Source of the DNA: an uncultured Christensenellaceae bacterium
GTDB lineage: Bacteria > Bacillota > Clostridia > Christensenellales > UBA3700
Length of the DNA: 64,000 nucleotides
Assembly: GCA_944380285.1 (NCBI GenBank)
Contig: CALWGZ010000007.1
Coordinates: 1 to 64,000 of the forward strand
Direction: 5' to 3'
Of this stretch, positions 34,575-42,917 are shown piece by piece. Position 1 is the first letter of the stretch; every line of letters begins with the position of its first letter. The notes beneath the pieces are model-generated. The model saw only the letters and a program-made list of their open reading frames with translations, ran no database searches and had not been told where the DNA came from. The translations under genes were made by a program, and so were the position numbers.

Positions 34575-35483
34575 TCAGCCGTTGAGAATAAGCGAGCCGA
34601 CAAGGTCGTTGATATCGATATCGTTTTGTTTGACATATTCCGCGAGGTCGCGGGCGATGTCGTACGCCGCGGTGGGCGACGTAAAGTTTGCGGTGCCGAC
34701 CTGGACGGCGCGCGCGCCGCAGATCATGAATTCGAGCACGTCGGTGTACGACGTGATGCCGCCGAGCCCTATGACGGGTATTTGGATCGCGTTGAAGCAG
34801 TCCCAGACCATTTTGAGCGCGACCGGTTTGACGCAGGGACCGGACATGCCGCCGTTGTTGTTGGCGAGTATCGGCCGGCGCGTCTTCCAATTGACAGCCA
34901 TGCCCGAGAGGGTATTGATCAGCGAGACCGCCGCCGCTCCTCCCGCCTCGGCGGCGCGGGCGTTGTCGGCGATGTTCGCGACGTTGGGCGACAGCTTGGT
35001 GATCACCGGTTTTTTGCACACCTTGACGACCGCGGCGGTCACCTTTTCGACGGACGACGGCAGCACGCCGAACGCCATCCCGCCCTGTTTGACGTTGGGG
35101 CAGGAGATGTTGAGCTCGACCATCTGCGCGTGCGCGTCATTGATGCGCTCCCCGATCGCGATATAGTCCTCGAGAGTCGCGCCGGCGACGTTGGCGATGA
35201 CTACGACGTCCTCGTCTGCGAGGCGTTTGTCGTCTGTCGCGAGGAAGTGCTCGACGCCTGGGTTTTGCAGCCCGACCGCATTGAGCATGCCGCCGTACAC
35301 TTCGGTCGCGCGCGGCGGGGGGTTGCCCTGTTTGGGGTTGATCGTCAGCCCCTTGGTGCAAATGCCGCCCAGCGCGCTCAGCGGATAGAACTCTCCGTAT
35401 TCGGCGCCGAAGCCGAACGTGCCGCTCGCGGTGATTATCGGATTTTTGAAGCGGACTCCCGCTATCTCGACTGCGGTATTCAC
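34575..35483 (-). CDS. pyrD: dihydroorotate dehydrogenase 1B catalytic subunit
   Basis: A 302-residue FMN protein that oxidises dihydroorotate to orotate. It has NPIITASGTFGFG, the GNPPPRATEV loop, NISCPNVKQGG with the catalytic Cys, and GLGGITSYTDVLEF. Catalytic Cys rather than Ser, together with adjacent pyrK, marks the NAD-dependent type 1B enzyme. It starts with GTG at 35483, overlapping the pyrK stop, with GGAGGTG upstream. Confidence 0.95.
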   Translation of the reverse strand: MNTAVEIAGVRFKNPIITASGTFGFGAEYGEFYPLSALGGICTKGLTINPKQGNPPPRATEVYGGMLNAVGLQNPGVEHFLATDDKRLADEDVVVIANVAGATLEDYIAIGERINDAHAQMVELNISCPNVKQGGMAFGVLPSSVEKVTAAVVKVCKKPVITKLSPNVANIADNARAAEAGGAAAVSLINTLSGMAVNWKTRRPILANNNGGMSGPCVKPVALKMVWDCFNAIQIPVIGLGGITSYTDVLEFMICGARAVQVGTANFTSPTAAYDIARDLAEYVKQNDIDINDLVGSLILNG

Positions 35484-36244
35484 AGCGCCACCTCCCCGAT
35501 GTCGAACACCGGACCGTCCTTGCAGACGCGGACATATTCTTCGCCGCCCGCGCGTTTGACCTTGCAATTGCAGACGAGGCAGGCGCCGATGCCGCAGCCC
35601 ATCCGCTGTTCGAGCGAGATCTTGGTCGGGATGCCGGCGATCTCCTCCTTTTTGGCGAGGATCTTGTAGATGATCTCGGGGCCGCAGCAGAAGATCTCGT
35701 CCGGTCTGTCGGCGCGAATTATGCGCGCGGCGACGTCGGTGACATACCCCTTTTCGCCGGCGGAGCCGTTGTCGGTCGCGAGGATGACCTTCGCGCCCTT
35801 TTTCTCGAGTTCTTCGACGAGCACTACCTTTGACGCGTCGCCGAATCCGAGGCAGACGGTGTACTCCTTGTCGGGGTGAGCGGTGACGATCGCGGGGAGC
35901 ACCGCGCTGCCCATGCCGCCGCCAATCAGCAAGACCTTGCCGCCCTCGGGGACATAGCCGTTGCCGAGCGGCAGCAGTGCGTCGAGGCGCTCCATGCGCC
36001 TGACCTCGGCGAGCCTTGCGGTGCCTGCGCCGACGACGGCGTAGCATATGTCGATCGTCCTCTCCTCTTTGTCGAAGTCGCAGATGCAAAACGGTCTTCT
36101 GAGCACATGCGCGCCGTCGGGCACGCGGACGTGCACGAACTGACCGCCCTCGATTTGGGGCAGGTCGTCGAATTTCAAAGTCATCTTCATCACTCCGTCG
36201 GCGACGCGCTCGTTTGCGAGCACGACCGCGGAGCGGTCCTTCAT
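35480..36244 (-). CDS. pyrK: dihydroorotate dehydrogenase 1B electron transfer subunit
   Basis: PyrK carries FAD and a [2Fe-2S] cluster and passes electrons from PyrD to NAD. The 254-residue protein has the FAD motif RRPFCICD, NAD-binding GGGMGSAVL, and the cluster cysteines in CGIGACLVCNC and VCKDGP. The ATG at 36244 overlaps the pyrF stop as ATGA; a GTG three codons earlier is less likely. Confidence 0.95.
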   Translation of the reverse strand: MKDRSAVVLANERVADGVMKMTLKFDDLPQIEGGQFVHVRVPDGAHVLRRPFCICDFDKEERTIDICYAVVGAGTARLAEVRRMERLDALLPLGNGYVPEGGKVLLIGGGMGSAVLPAIVTAHPDKEYTVCLGFGDASKVVLVEELEKKGAKVILATDNGSAGEKGYVTDVAARIIRADRPDEIFCCGPEIIYKILAKKEEIAGIPTKISLEQRMGCGIGACLVCNCKVKRAGGEEYVRVCKDGPVFDIGEVAL

Positions 36245-37143
36245 CTTATGCACTTGCCGATGTCCTCACGCATTGCGATCGCGGCGAGTCTTGCCGCCTC
36301 GTCGAACGCCTTGCCCGCATATTGCGGCTTGCGGTACGCGGTCAAGATGCCGCGCGACGAGTTGACGATGCCGCCGATGCCGTCGCGGAAGCAGACCGCG
36401 AGATCCTCCGCCTTTCCGCCCTGCGCCCCGTAGCCGGGGATGAGGAAGAAGAGGTTCGGGTGCGCTTTGCGGATCGCCTCCGCCTGCGCCTTATGGGTCG
36501 CGCCGACGACCGCGCCGACGCTCGAATAGCCGTACTTGCCGCGCAGATCCGCACCCCACTCGTCGACGAGGCACGCCATATTTTCGTACAGCGTCTTGCC
36601 GTTGTCCATCAGCCTGTCCTGCAGCTCGCCTCCGCTGGGATTGGAGGTCTTGACGAGGACGAAGATGCCGCGGTCGTTCTTTTTGCAATCGGCGACGAAC
36701 GGCAAGACGCCGTCGCTGCCGAGATAGCCGTTGACGGTGACAAAGTCGCTCTCGAACGGCGTGACCGCGCTGCCCTCGAGCACCGTCTCGCCGAGGTAGG
36801 CGTTGCTGTAAGCGGAAGCGGTGCTGCCGATGTCGTTGCGTTTGACGTCGGCGATCGTGAACAGCCCGTGCTGACGCGCATACGCGAGCGTATCCGAGAA
36901 CGCGCGCATGCCCTCGACGCCGTACATCTCATAGTAGGCGACCTGCACCTTGACCGCGGGGACGACGTCCTTGATCGCGTCGATCAGCGCAAAGTTGAAG
37001 TCCGTGATGTACTTCGCCGCGTCATAGAGCGTCTCGCACTTGCCGCGCACGTCGTCGGGCAGATAGTCGATGCAGGTATCGAGCCCCGCCACCGACGGGT
37101 TGTCCTTCTCTTTGATCTTGTCGATAAGTCTGTCGATCAGCAT
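36241..37143 (-). CDS. pyrF: orotidine 5'-phosphate decarboxylase (type 2)
   Basis: PyrF makes UMP from OMP. At 300 residues it is the long type 2 form found in clostridia and mycobacteria. The catalytic motif is DVKRNDIGSTASAY, preceded by NFALIDAI with the catalytic Lys region and followed by PGYGAQGG for phosphate binding. It overlaps pyrC by 7 nt and pyrK by 4 nt. Confidence 0.95.
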   Translation of the reverse strand: MLIDRLIDKIKEKDNPSVAGLDTCIDYLPDDVRGKCETLYDAAKYITDFNFALIDAIKDVVPAVKVQVAYYEMYGVEGMRAFSDTLAYARQHGLFTIADVKRNDIGSTASAYSNAYLGETVLEGSAVTPFESDFVTVNGYLGSDGVLPFVADCKKNDRGIFVLVKTSNPSGGELQDRLMDNGKTLYENMACLVDEWGADLRGKYGYSSVGAVVGATHKAQAEAIRKAHPNLFFLIPGYGAQGGKAEDLAVCFRDGIGGIVNSSRGILTAYRKPQYAGKAFDEAARLAAIAMREDIGKCIR

Positions 37144-38399
37144 ATTTCACCGTCCTTGAATTTGATTTTTCCTTCGACCATAGTCATCTTGACCCTGCCG
37201 AAGACCTTGCGGCCCTTGAACGGGGTATTTTTGCCCTTGGAGAAGAAGCGCTCGGGCTCGATCTCGAACTGCTCGCCGAGGTCGACCAGCACGATGTCCG
37301 CAAGTCCTCCCTTTTCTATCCTGCCGCAGGGGACGCCGACAATCCTCGCCGGGTTTTCGGTCATCAATTGCGACAGCTTTTGCAGCGTGATCGCGCCGCT
37401 CTTCACCAGATATGTGTACGACAGCGCGAACGAGGTCTCGAGTCCGCTTATGCCGTTGGCGGCGTCGTTCAGCGCGCCCTTTTCGTGCGCGGCGTGCGGC
37501 GCGTGGTCGGTGACGATCGCGTCGACGGTGCCGTCCTGTATCGCACGCACGATCGCCTCTCTGTCCCTCTCCTCGCGCAGCGGCGGATTGACCTTCGCCA
37601 TCGGGTCGCCGTTTGCGGCAAGCTCGTCGGTCGCGGCGAAGTAGTGGGGGCAGGTCTCGCAGCTGACCCTGATGCCGGCGCGCTTTGCGTCGCGGATGAG
37701 CCTTGCGCTCCCCTCCGTGCTGATGTGCGCGATGTGCACCTTTGTCGACAGCGCGTCGGCGAGCACGATCTCGCGCGCTGCCATCACCTCTTCGCTCGCC
37801 CTCGTGATGCCGCGATAGCCCGCTTCCGAGGCGGTATATCCCTCGTTGATCACCCCTCCCGCGACGAGCGAGAGCTCTTCGCAATGGCTGATCAAAAGCG
37901 CGTCGAACTGCTTTGCGTATTCGAGCGCGACGCGCATCGTCTGCGCGTTTTCGACAGGTCTGCCGTCGTCCGAGAACGCGACCGCGCCGGCGGCTTTGAG
38001 TTTGCCGAATTCGGCGATCTGTTTGCCCTCTTGTCCGACGGTGATCGCGGCGATGGGATAGACCTTTGCAAGCCCCACCTCTTCGGCGCGCGTCTTGACG
38101 TATTTGACGATATATTTGTTGTCGGTCACGGGCTTGGTGTTGGGCATGCAGCACACAGCCGCAAACCCTCCGGCGACCGCGGCGCGGCAGCCGCTCTCGA
38201 TGTCCTCTTTGTACTCGAAACCGGGCTCGCGCAGGTGGACGTGCATGTCGACGAACGCGGGCAGCGCCGTCAGACCTCTCGCGTCGACGACCGTCGCCCC
38301 CTTGGGCGCTTTGACGTCGCCGACCTCGGCGACGCGGTCTCCGTCGACGGCTATATCTACCGTTTTGCCGAACAGGTCGGCGCCTTTGATGACGATCAT
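37137..38399 (-). CDS. pyrC: dihydroorotase
   Basis: PyrC closes carbamoyl aspartate to dihydroorotate. The 420-residue class I enzyme has DMHVHLREPG, SHCEE, the zinc histidine in KVHIAHIST and DHAPHAAHEK. I chose the ATG at 38399 because it overlaps the pyrB stop as ATGA and GGAGGA lies 5 nt upstream. A longer in-frame reading lies inside pyrB. Confidence 0.95.
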   Translation of the reverse strand: MIVIKGADLFGKTVDIAVDGDRVAEVGDVKAPKGATVVDARGLTALPAFVDMHVHLREPGFEYKEDIESGCRAAVAGGFAAVCCMPNTKPVTDNKYIVKYVKTRAEEVGLAKVYPIAAITVGQEGKQIAEFGKLKAAGAVAFSDDGRPVENAQTMRVALEYAKQFDALLISHCEELSLVAGGVINEGYTASEAGYRGITRASEEVMAAREIVLADALSTKVHIAHISTEGSARLIRDAKRAGIRVSCETCPHYFAATDELAANGDPMAKVNPPLREERDREAIVRAIQDGTVDAIVTDHAPHAAHEKGALNDAANGISGLETSFALSYTYLVKSGAITLQKLSQLMTENPARIVGVPCGRIEKGGLADIVLVDLGEQFEIEPERFFSKGKNTPFKGRKVFGRVKMTMVEGKIKFKDGEIC

Positions 38400-39310
38400 T
38401 GTTTTCCTCCGAGAAGCATTTTGAGCAGCGCCATTCTGGTCGCGACTCCGTTGGTGACCTGGACGTCTTTGAGGCAATAGTCCTTGTCGAGCACGTCATA
38501 GGCGAGCTCGACGCCCCTGTTGACGGGACCGGGATGCAGGACGACCGCGCCCTTGTTTGCGAGCTTCATCCGCGCGTCGGTGATGCCGAAGAACGCGGTA
38601 TATTCTCCGTAACTCGGGAAAAGCCCGACCTGTTGCCTCTCCAATTGGATGCGCAGTCCCATCACCGCGTCCGAGCCCTCGAACGCCTCTTCGATGGTCT
38701 TGCAGACGGTGCACTTCATCCTCTCGATACCGAGGGGGAGCATCGTCGGCGGCGCGAACACTTTGACCTTTGCGCCCATCGTTGTCAAGCTCTCCATATT
38801 GCTGCGCGCAACGCGGCTGTGCTTGATGTCGCCGATGATCGCGACGGTCAGCCCTTCGACCTTGCCGAAGCGCTCGACGATCGTGAACAGGTCGAGAAGC
38901 GCCTGCGTGGGATGCGCGTGCAGACCGTCGCCGGCGTTGACGACGGGGATGTCGACGTTGTCCGCGACCAATTGCGGCGCGCCCGAGACGGAGTGGCGGA
39001 TGACGATCGCGTCGGTGCCCATCGCCTCGATGGTCTTTGCGGTGTCGATCAGCGACTCGCCCTTTTGCACGCTCGAAGTCGCGACGTCGAGGCTCGCGAC
39101 GGTCGCGCCCAGATACTTGCACGCGTCCTCGAACGAAGTGCGCGTGCGCGTGCTGTTTTCATAGAACAGCGTCGCGACCATCTTGCCCTTGAGTTCGTCC
39201 GAAAACTTGTCGGCGGACAGGATACGGCGCTTCATCTCGAAAGCGGAATCGAGCAGCGCTTGAAGGGTCTCTTTCGAGACGTCTTTCATCTTCAAAAAGT
39301 CTTGCAGCAT
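38396..39310 (-). CDS. pyrB: aspartate carbamoyltransferase catalytic subunit
   Basis: PyrB starts pyrimidine synthesis by joining carbamoyl phosphate and aspartate. The 304-residue protein has the carbamoyl-phosphate loop FYENSTRTRTSFE, HAHPTQALLDLFT and LHPGPVNRGVEL. It heads the operon; CGGAGA supports the ATG at 39310. No pyrR or pyrI is in the window, and no attenuator could be assigned in the upstream 200 nt. Confidence 0.95.
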   Translation of the reverse strand: MLQDFLKMKDVSKETLQALLDSAFEMKRRILSADKFSDELKGKMVATLFYENSTRTRTSFEDACKYLGATVASLDVATSSVQKGESLIDTAKTIEAMGTDAIVIRHSVSGAPQLVADNVDIPVVNAGDGLHAHPTQALLDLFTIVERFGKVEGLTVAIIGDIKHSRVARSNMESLTTMGAKVKVFAPPTMLPLGIERMKCTVCKTIEEAFEGSDAVMGLRIQLERQQVGLFPSYGEYTAFFGITDARMKLANKGAVVLHPGPVNRGVELAYDVLDKDYCLKDVQVTNGVATRMALLKMLLGGKQ

Positions 39311-39511
39311 AACACTCTCCGAATGTCGTTTGTAATATAATAACACATATGCGCGCAAAAATAAAGCAAAAGCGCGCGCATGCTCGTGCGGCAAGCGGAG
39401 CGCTTGGGGGCGAAAAAATACGTCCTTTGCGCCCAAAAACCCGATACAGGTCGCAAAAAACGTATTCTCTGCGAGGTCTTGCCTCAGCCCGACGCCAAAA
39501 ATTTTTTCGCG

Positions 39512-39982
39512 TCAATCTGCTATCTTCTTCATAAACTCGTCCAGATCGATCATGCCCATCGCGAGCGCCGCGATCTTTTCGTTGTACTTGTCGATATAGC
39601 TCGTGACGAGGGCGACTATCGTGCCGAACGCGGCTTGAGGATCCTCGACGTCGCACCCCTCGAACAGCGTCGTCAGCTCATAACCTATCGTGCCGTTCTC
39701 GGGATCCATGTCGAAGTTGCCCAAAAACATCTCCGAGTTGACCTTGTGCACCGCGATCGCGCACGCCGCCATCCTCTTGCCGTCACGCACCGCGGCGGGC
39801 AGCATCGACCACATCCACATCCTGAGCGGCTTGTCGTCAAAGGTGATATGAAAGCGCATCGGCAGATCGTCGCCCTGCACTCCCGTTTCGACCGCGCACT
39901 TTTCGTCGTCGCGATCGTATTTGAATCCGATCGAATCCAAATATCCGCAAAATTTCGAGTAAAGAGACTGTTTTGTTTCCAT
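39512..39982 (-). CDS. YbjN-like protein
   Basis: A 156-residue cytoplasmic protein resembling the YbjN/type III chaperone-like fold: FHITFDDKPLRMWMWSMLP, a beta-rich core, NFDMDPENGTIGYELTT and a C-terminal helix. Members are poorly understood and linked to stress or protein binding. AAAGGAGG just upstream supports the start; it has its own consensus promoter. Confidence 0.7.
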   Translation of the reverse strand: METKQSLYSKFCGYLDSIGFKYDRDDEKCAVETGVQGDDLPMRFHITFDDKPLRMWMWSMLPAAVRDGKRMAACAIAVHKVNSEMFLGNFDMDPENGTIGYELTTLFEGCDVEDPQAAFGTIVALVTSYIDKYNEKIAALAMGMIDLDEFMKKIAD

Positions 39983-40017
39983 GATTTTCCTCCTTTGCCG
40001 CTTTCGCGGTCATCGAT

Positions 40018-40046
40018 ATTATAACACATCGCTTTTACGTTTTCAA
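40018..40046 (-). promoter_or_regulatory. promoter of the YbjN-like gene
   Basis: TTGAAA (40041-40046), a 17-nt spacer, TATAAT (40018-40023). Confidence 0.75.
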
Positions 40047-40066
40047 CACTTTTCCGCAATTCGGAC

Positions 40067-40097
40067 AAAAAAGAAGAACGCCCTGCGGCGCCCTTCT
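40067..40097 (-). terminator. terminator after the four-span protein gene
   Basis: A 10-bp stem (GAAGGGCGCC with GGCGTTCTTC, including G-T pairs) followed on the minus strand by TTTTTT. Confidence 0.75.
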
Positions 40098-40113
40098 CTT
40101 CGATTTACGTCCG

Positions 40114-40635
40114 TCACTTCTTTGAGCCGACCAACGCTCCCACGCCTCCGACGACCGAGCCGGCGGCGAGCAGATACGCGCCGTACGACAGCGTCGTCTC
40201 CACGTTTGCGATGCTCCCCAGATCGACGCCTACAAACGCGTCCGCCGCAAGGAAGGTGAACACCAACGCGAGGATGCCGCACAGGATCGCGCCTATGCCG
40301 GCGATCTTGCCCAGCAATCTGATCAATCCTATGTTGATCAAAAGTCTGACGAGCACCAGCGCAAAGCCGGCGACGGTGAGGATACCGGCGATCCACGCAA
40401 ACAGCTGCATCACCAGCGAATATTCGGGCGGATTCTCCCAATCGTTCATCTCTGCCCAATCCTCGAGCGTCATGCTCTCCGTCTTGCCTTCTATGAGTCC
40501 GCCGAGCGCCTCACCCTGTTGATGCGTCCAATCGGTGAACAGACCGACGACGGCGAGCGCCGCGCCGACGAGAGCGACGACCAGCATGACGATCGTCAAT
40601 GTCGAAATGCGCTTTTTAGCTTTCCTCTTTGCCAT
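40114..40635 (-). CDS. four-span membrane protein of unknown function
   Basis: A 173-residue protein with a basic start (MAKRKAKKRIS) and four hydrophobic segments (about residues 13-34, 78-97, 102-128 and 145-170). An extracytoplasmic loop lies between the first two. GGAGG precedes the ATG at 40635. No family recognised. Confidence 0.7.
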   Translation of the reverse strand: MAKRKAKKRISTLTIVMLVVALVGAALAVVGLFTDWTHQQGEALGGLIEGKTESMTLEDWAEMNDWENPPEYSLVMQLFAWIAGILTVAGFALVLVRLLINIGLIRLLGKIAGIGAILCGILALVFTFLAADAFVGVDLGSIANVETTLSYGAYLLAAGSVVGGVGALVGSKK

Positions 40636-40660
40636 AAGATCCTCCTTTTTGATATACTTT

Positions 40661-40690
40661 GGGCGGCAAAACCACGCGGTTTTGCCGCCC
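40661..40690 (-). promoter_or_regulatory. 5' UTR stem-loop of the four-span protein gene
   Basis: GGGCGGCAAAACC (40661-40673) pairs perfectly with 40678-40690 around ACGC. There is no T-run on either side. It lies about 8 nt after the predicted transcription start and just before the ribosome site, so it may stabilise or regulate the mRNA. Confidence 0.55.
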
Positions 40691-40704
40691 AAATCTACAT
40701 CTTC

Positions 40705-40733
40705 ATTCTATCACGTCTTTTTCGCTTTGTCAA
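40705..40733 (-). promoter_or_regulatory. promoter of the four-span protein gene
   Basis: TTGACA (40728-40733), a 17-nt spacer and TAGAAT (40705-40710). The -35 overlaps the stop codon of the upstream exonuclease gene. Confidence 0.75.
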
Positions 40734-41845
40734 CGATGAGAGCCCTGTTTTGTCGGATCGTTGTTTTTGCGTCTCTTGCGTTTTTTGCGTTTGACTTCCC
40801 GCGCGAACTCGGGCTTGTCGAAGCGGTCCCAGTCGAGGTTTGCCCCCTCGGGCAAGGGATAAGCCTTTTCGAACTCGTCGGCGGTCATCATCTCGATCGC
40901 TCCCTCTTTTGCGAGCCTTCTCGCGCGGTTGAACTTGGAGCACTTGCGCATCTTGCCCGTCTCGTCCTCGCGCGCCAGCGACACATAGACCGCCGCCTCC
41001 GAGGGCTTGAACGTATATCCCATGCCGGCGGCGTCGATACGGGTCAGCGCCCTCATCGCCCTGTCGTAATCAAAGCTCTCGAGGTTGTCCGAAAGGCAGA
41101 CCTTTTTGCCGTCGTTGCGCTTGTTGATGTCCTCGGCAAAGCGCATGAACATCTCGTAATTTCGGCTGCCGCGCAGGCAGAAATTCTCCTGTCCCGGCTT
41201 GACCTTGCGGTAGTGCGGGCGCGGAGTCTTGTCGCGCGAATCGCGCATCTCATCTGTGCTGTAAGCGTAGTAAAAGCCCTCCGTCTCGCCCTGAAAGTCG
41301 GGATTGGCTGCGACAGCCTCGTCCATGTTCATACCGAGGCGCGCGCACATCGCCTTTGCGACGTTCATCGTCATCTCGGCGTCCATATCGCTGCGGTGGG
41401 CGTCGTGCGCCTCCATTCCGCACCACGTCTCGTATGCGGCGGCGAGCCTGCACACGTTTTGGCGTTCGGACAGTTTTTGCTCCCAGAGCTGCACGTCGAA
41501 AAAGCGTATCTTGGGCGGCTCCAGCTTGTAGCGGTTGCACTCGTCCAGCAGATAGACGACGTCCGCGGCGGTGTTGAATCCGACCGCGACCGCGCCGTCG
41601 AGCAACTCGACCAGCCTCGGGAACACGGCGTCGAACTTGGGCTTTGTCTTGAAGATGCGCCGATCGTACGCCATCATCTTGCGGACGACGAACCAATCGA
41701 ACGGCGCGTCGGGGTTGATGAGGATGTCCTCGCGCGGCTCCGACACATTGAAGTTCTCGTCGGTCAGCACGAAGCCTATGCTGAACAGTTTGCCCGTTCT
41801 GTCAAAGCAATTCGCGCATTCGGTATCGAAAAAGAGATATTTCAT
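40730..41845 (-). CDS. DEDDh 3'-5' exonuclease domain protein
   Basis: A 371-residue protein. Residues 1-170 form a DnaQ-like exonuclease: FFDTECAN with Asp7 and Glu9, GFNTAADVVYLL with the second Asp, and HRSDMDAEMT with His and the last Asp. The remaining 200 residues are unassigned and end in a very basic tail (KRKKRKRRKNN) that could bind nucleic acid. I chose the ATG at 41845 because GGAGGA lies just upstream. It is not a polymerase subunit by context. Confidence 0.82.
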   Translation of the reverse strand: MKYLFFDTECANCFDRTGKLFSIGFVLTDENFNVSEPREDILINPDAPFDWFVVRKMMAYDRRIFKTKPKFDAVFPRLVELLDGAVAVGFNTAADVVYLLDECNRYKLEPPKIRFFDVQLWEQKLSERQNVCRLAAAYETWCGMEAHDAHRSDMDAEMTMNVAKAMCARLGMNMDEAVAANPDFQGETEGFYYAYSTDEMRDSRDKTPRPHYRKVKPGQENFCLRGSRNYEMFMRFAEDINKRNDGKKVCLSDNLESFDYDRAMRALTRIDAAGMGYTFKPSEAAVYVSLAREDETGKMRKCSKFNRARRLAKEGAIEMMTADEFEKAYPLPEGANLDWDRFDKPEFAREVKRKKRKRRKNNDPTKQGSHR

Positions 41846-41866
41846 TTTCCTCCGCGCGCCGCCCGT

Positions 41867-41895
41867 TTGCATTGACGGCGCGAACATGTTATAAT
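41867..41895 (+). promoter_or_regulatory. promoter of the phospholipase-like gene, near-leaderless
   Basis: An extended -10, TGTTATAAT (TATAAT at 41890-41895), with a weak TTGCAT 17 nt upstream. Only 9 nt separate the -10 from the ATG and no ribosome site is present. Confidence 0.5.
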
Positions 41896-41904
41896 TTTAT
41901 TGTT

Positions 41905-42837
41905 ATGGCATCCTACTACACTCACTACCGCTGCGCGCTTCGCGCGGCAAACGATCTGAGCGAACGCGGTCGCGATCTTGTCGACGGCAGGCGGGAGATC
42001 TTCCTCGCCGGCGCACAGGGACCCGACCTGCTCTTCTATATCTTCGGCAAATACCGCGGCACGGCGGGGCACGTCCACACCTGCGCGGTGTATGAACAAT
42101 TTTGCTCTCTCGCGCGGCTTTGCTCTTCTTCGGGCAGCGCGGACTTTGCCGCCTACTGTCTCGGCTATGTCTCGCACTATTGCGTGGACAGAGAGATACA
42201 CCCCCTGATGGCGCACGACGCGGCGAACTATATGCGCCGTTTTTTCAAACCCGACCTCTATCCCTCTCTGCACATGATGCAGGAGTCGGCGATCGACCGC
42301 ATTCTCTTCCTGCGCGACAGAGGGGACGGGGCGCGTTTTCACGCCAAAGAGGTGCTGCCCTTCACCGACGCGTCGCGCGCGGCGACGGCGGCTTGCCTTG
42401 CCGAGGTGTGCAAGGCGATAGGCAGAGAGCTCCCGTTTGACAAGCTGTACGCCGCCCAAAAGAGGATGGCGGCATATCAGAGCGTGTTCGACAACCTCTT
42501 TTCGCCGGCGTGTCTGGTCGTAAAGGCGGCGGGCGCGCTGATCGGCAAGCCCAACTACATCTACGGCTTTGTCACCCCGCCTCTCGACAGAGGGATAGAC
42601 TATATGAATGCGGAACGTCGTCCCTACCCGTCCGTGGTCGGCGAGGACGACTCGACCCCACTCGACCTCTCGGTCGATTCCGTCTTGGAGAAGGCGCACG
42701 AGCGCACGCTCGACCTTGCGGCGAAATTCCTTGCCGCGATCGACGGGCAGCCCCTCTCTCCGTCCGACTTTGAGATCTCGTTTGCGGGCAGGCGCACGCT
42801 TGCGCCGCACGAATACTTCGACGGCGCGGACAACTGA
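41905..42837 (+). CDS. zinc-dependent phospholipase C family protein
   Basis: A 310-residue helical protein resembling the zinc-dependent phospholipase C fold: YYTHYRCA near the start, GAQGPDLLFYIFGKYR, and YVSHYCVDREIHPLM with clustered His and Asp for metals. No signal peptide is seen, so it should be cytoplasmic, unlike classical toxins. Similar proteins are common in clostridia without known substrate. It converges with nanA at a shared terminator. Confidence 0.75.
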   Translation: MASYYTHYRCALRAANDLSERGRDLVDGRREIFLAGAQGPDLLFYIFGKYRGTAGHVHTCAVYEQFCSLARLCSSSGSADFAAYCLGYVSHYCVDREIHPLMAHDAANYMRRFFKPDLYPSLHMMQESAIDRILFLRDRGDGARFHAKEVLPFTDASRAATAACLAEVCKAIGRELPFDKLYAAQKRMAAYQSVFDNLFSPACLVVKAAGALIGKPNYIYGFVTPPLDRGIDYMNAERRPYPSVVGEDDSTPLDLSVDSVLEKAHERTLDLAAKFLAAIDGQPLSPSDFEISFAGRRTLAPHEYFDGADN

Positions 42838-42888
42838 ATTTTGCCGGTAGCACGAAGCCGACCGACGCGTTTTCAAGCAAAGGTTTTC

Positions 42889-42916
42889 GGGGAGAGCGCA
42901 ATGCTCTCCCCTCTTT
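42889..42916. terminator. bidirectional terminator between phospholipase-like gene and nanA
   Basis: GGGGAGAGC and GCTCTCCCC pair over 9 bp around GCAAT. There is a T-rich tail on the plus strand and a pyrimidine-rich tail on the other. Confidence 0.7.
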
Positions 42917-42917
42917 G

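Noticed and set aside
39311..39511. PyrR attenuator upstream of pyrB
   Set aside because: Hairpin-forming GCGCGC stretches exist, but no clear PyrR-binding loop, anti-anti-terminator or T-run arrangement could be drawn.
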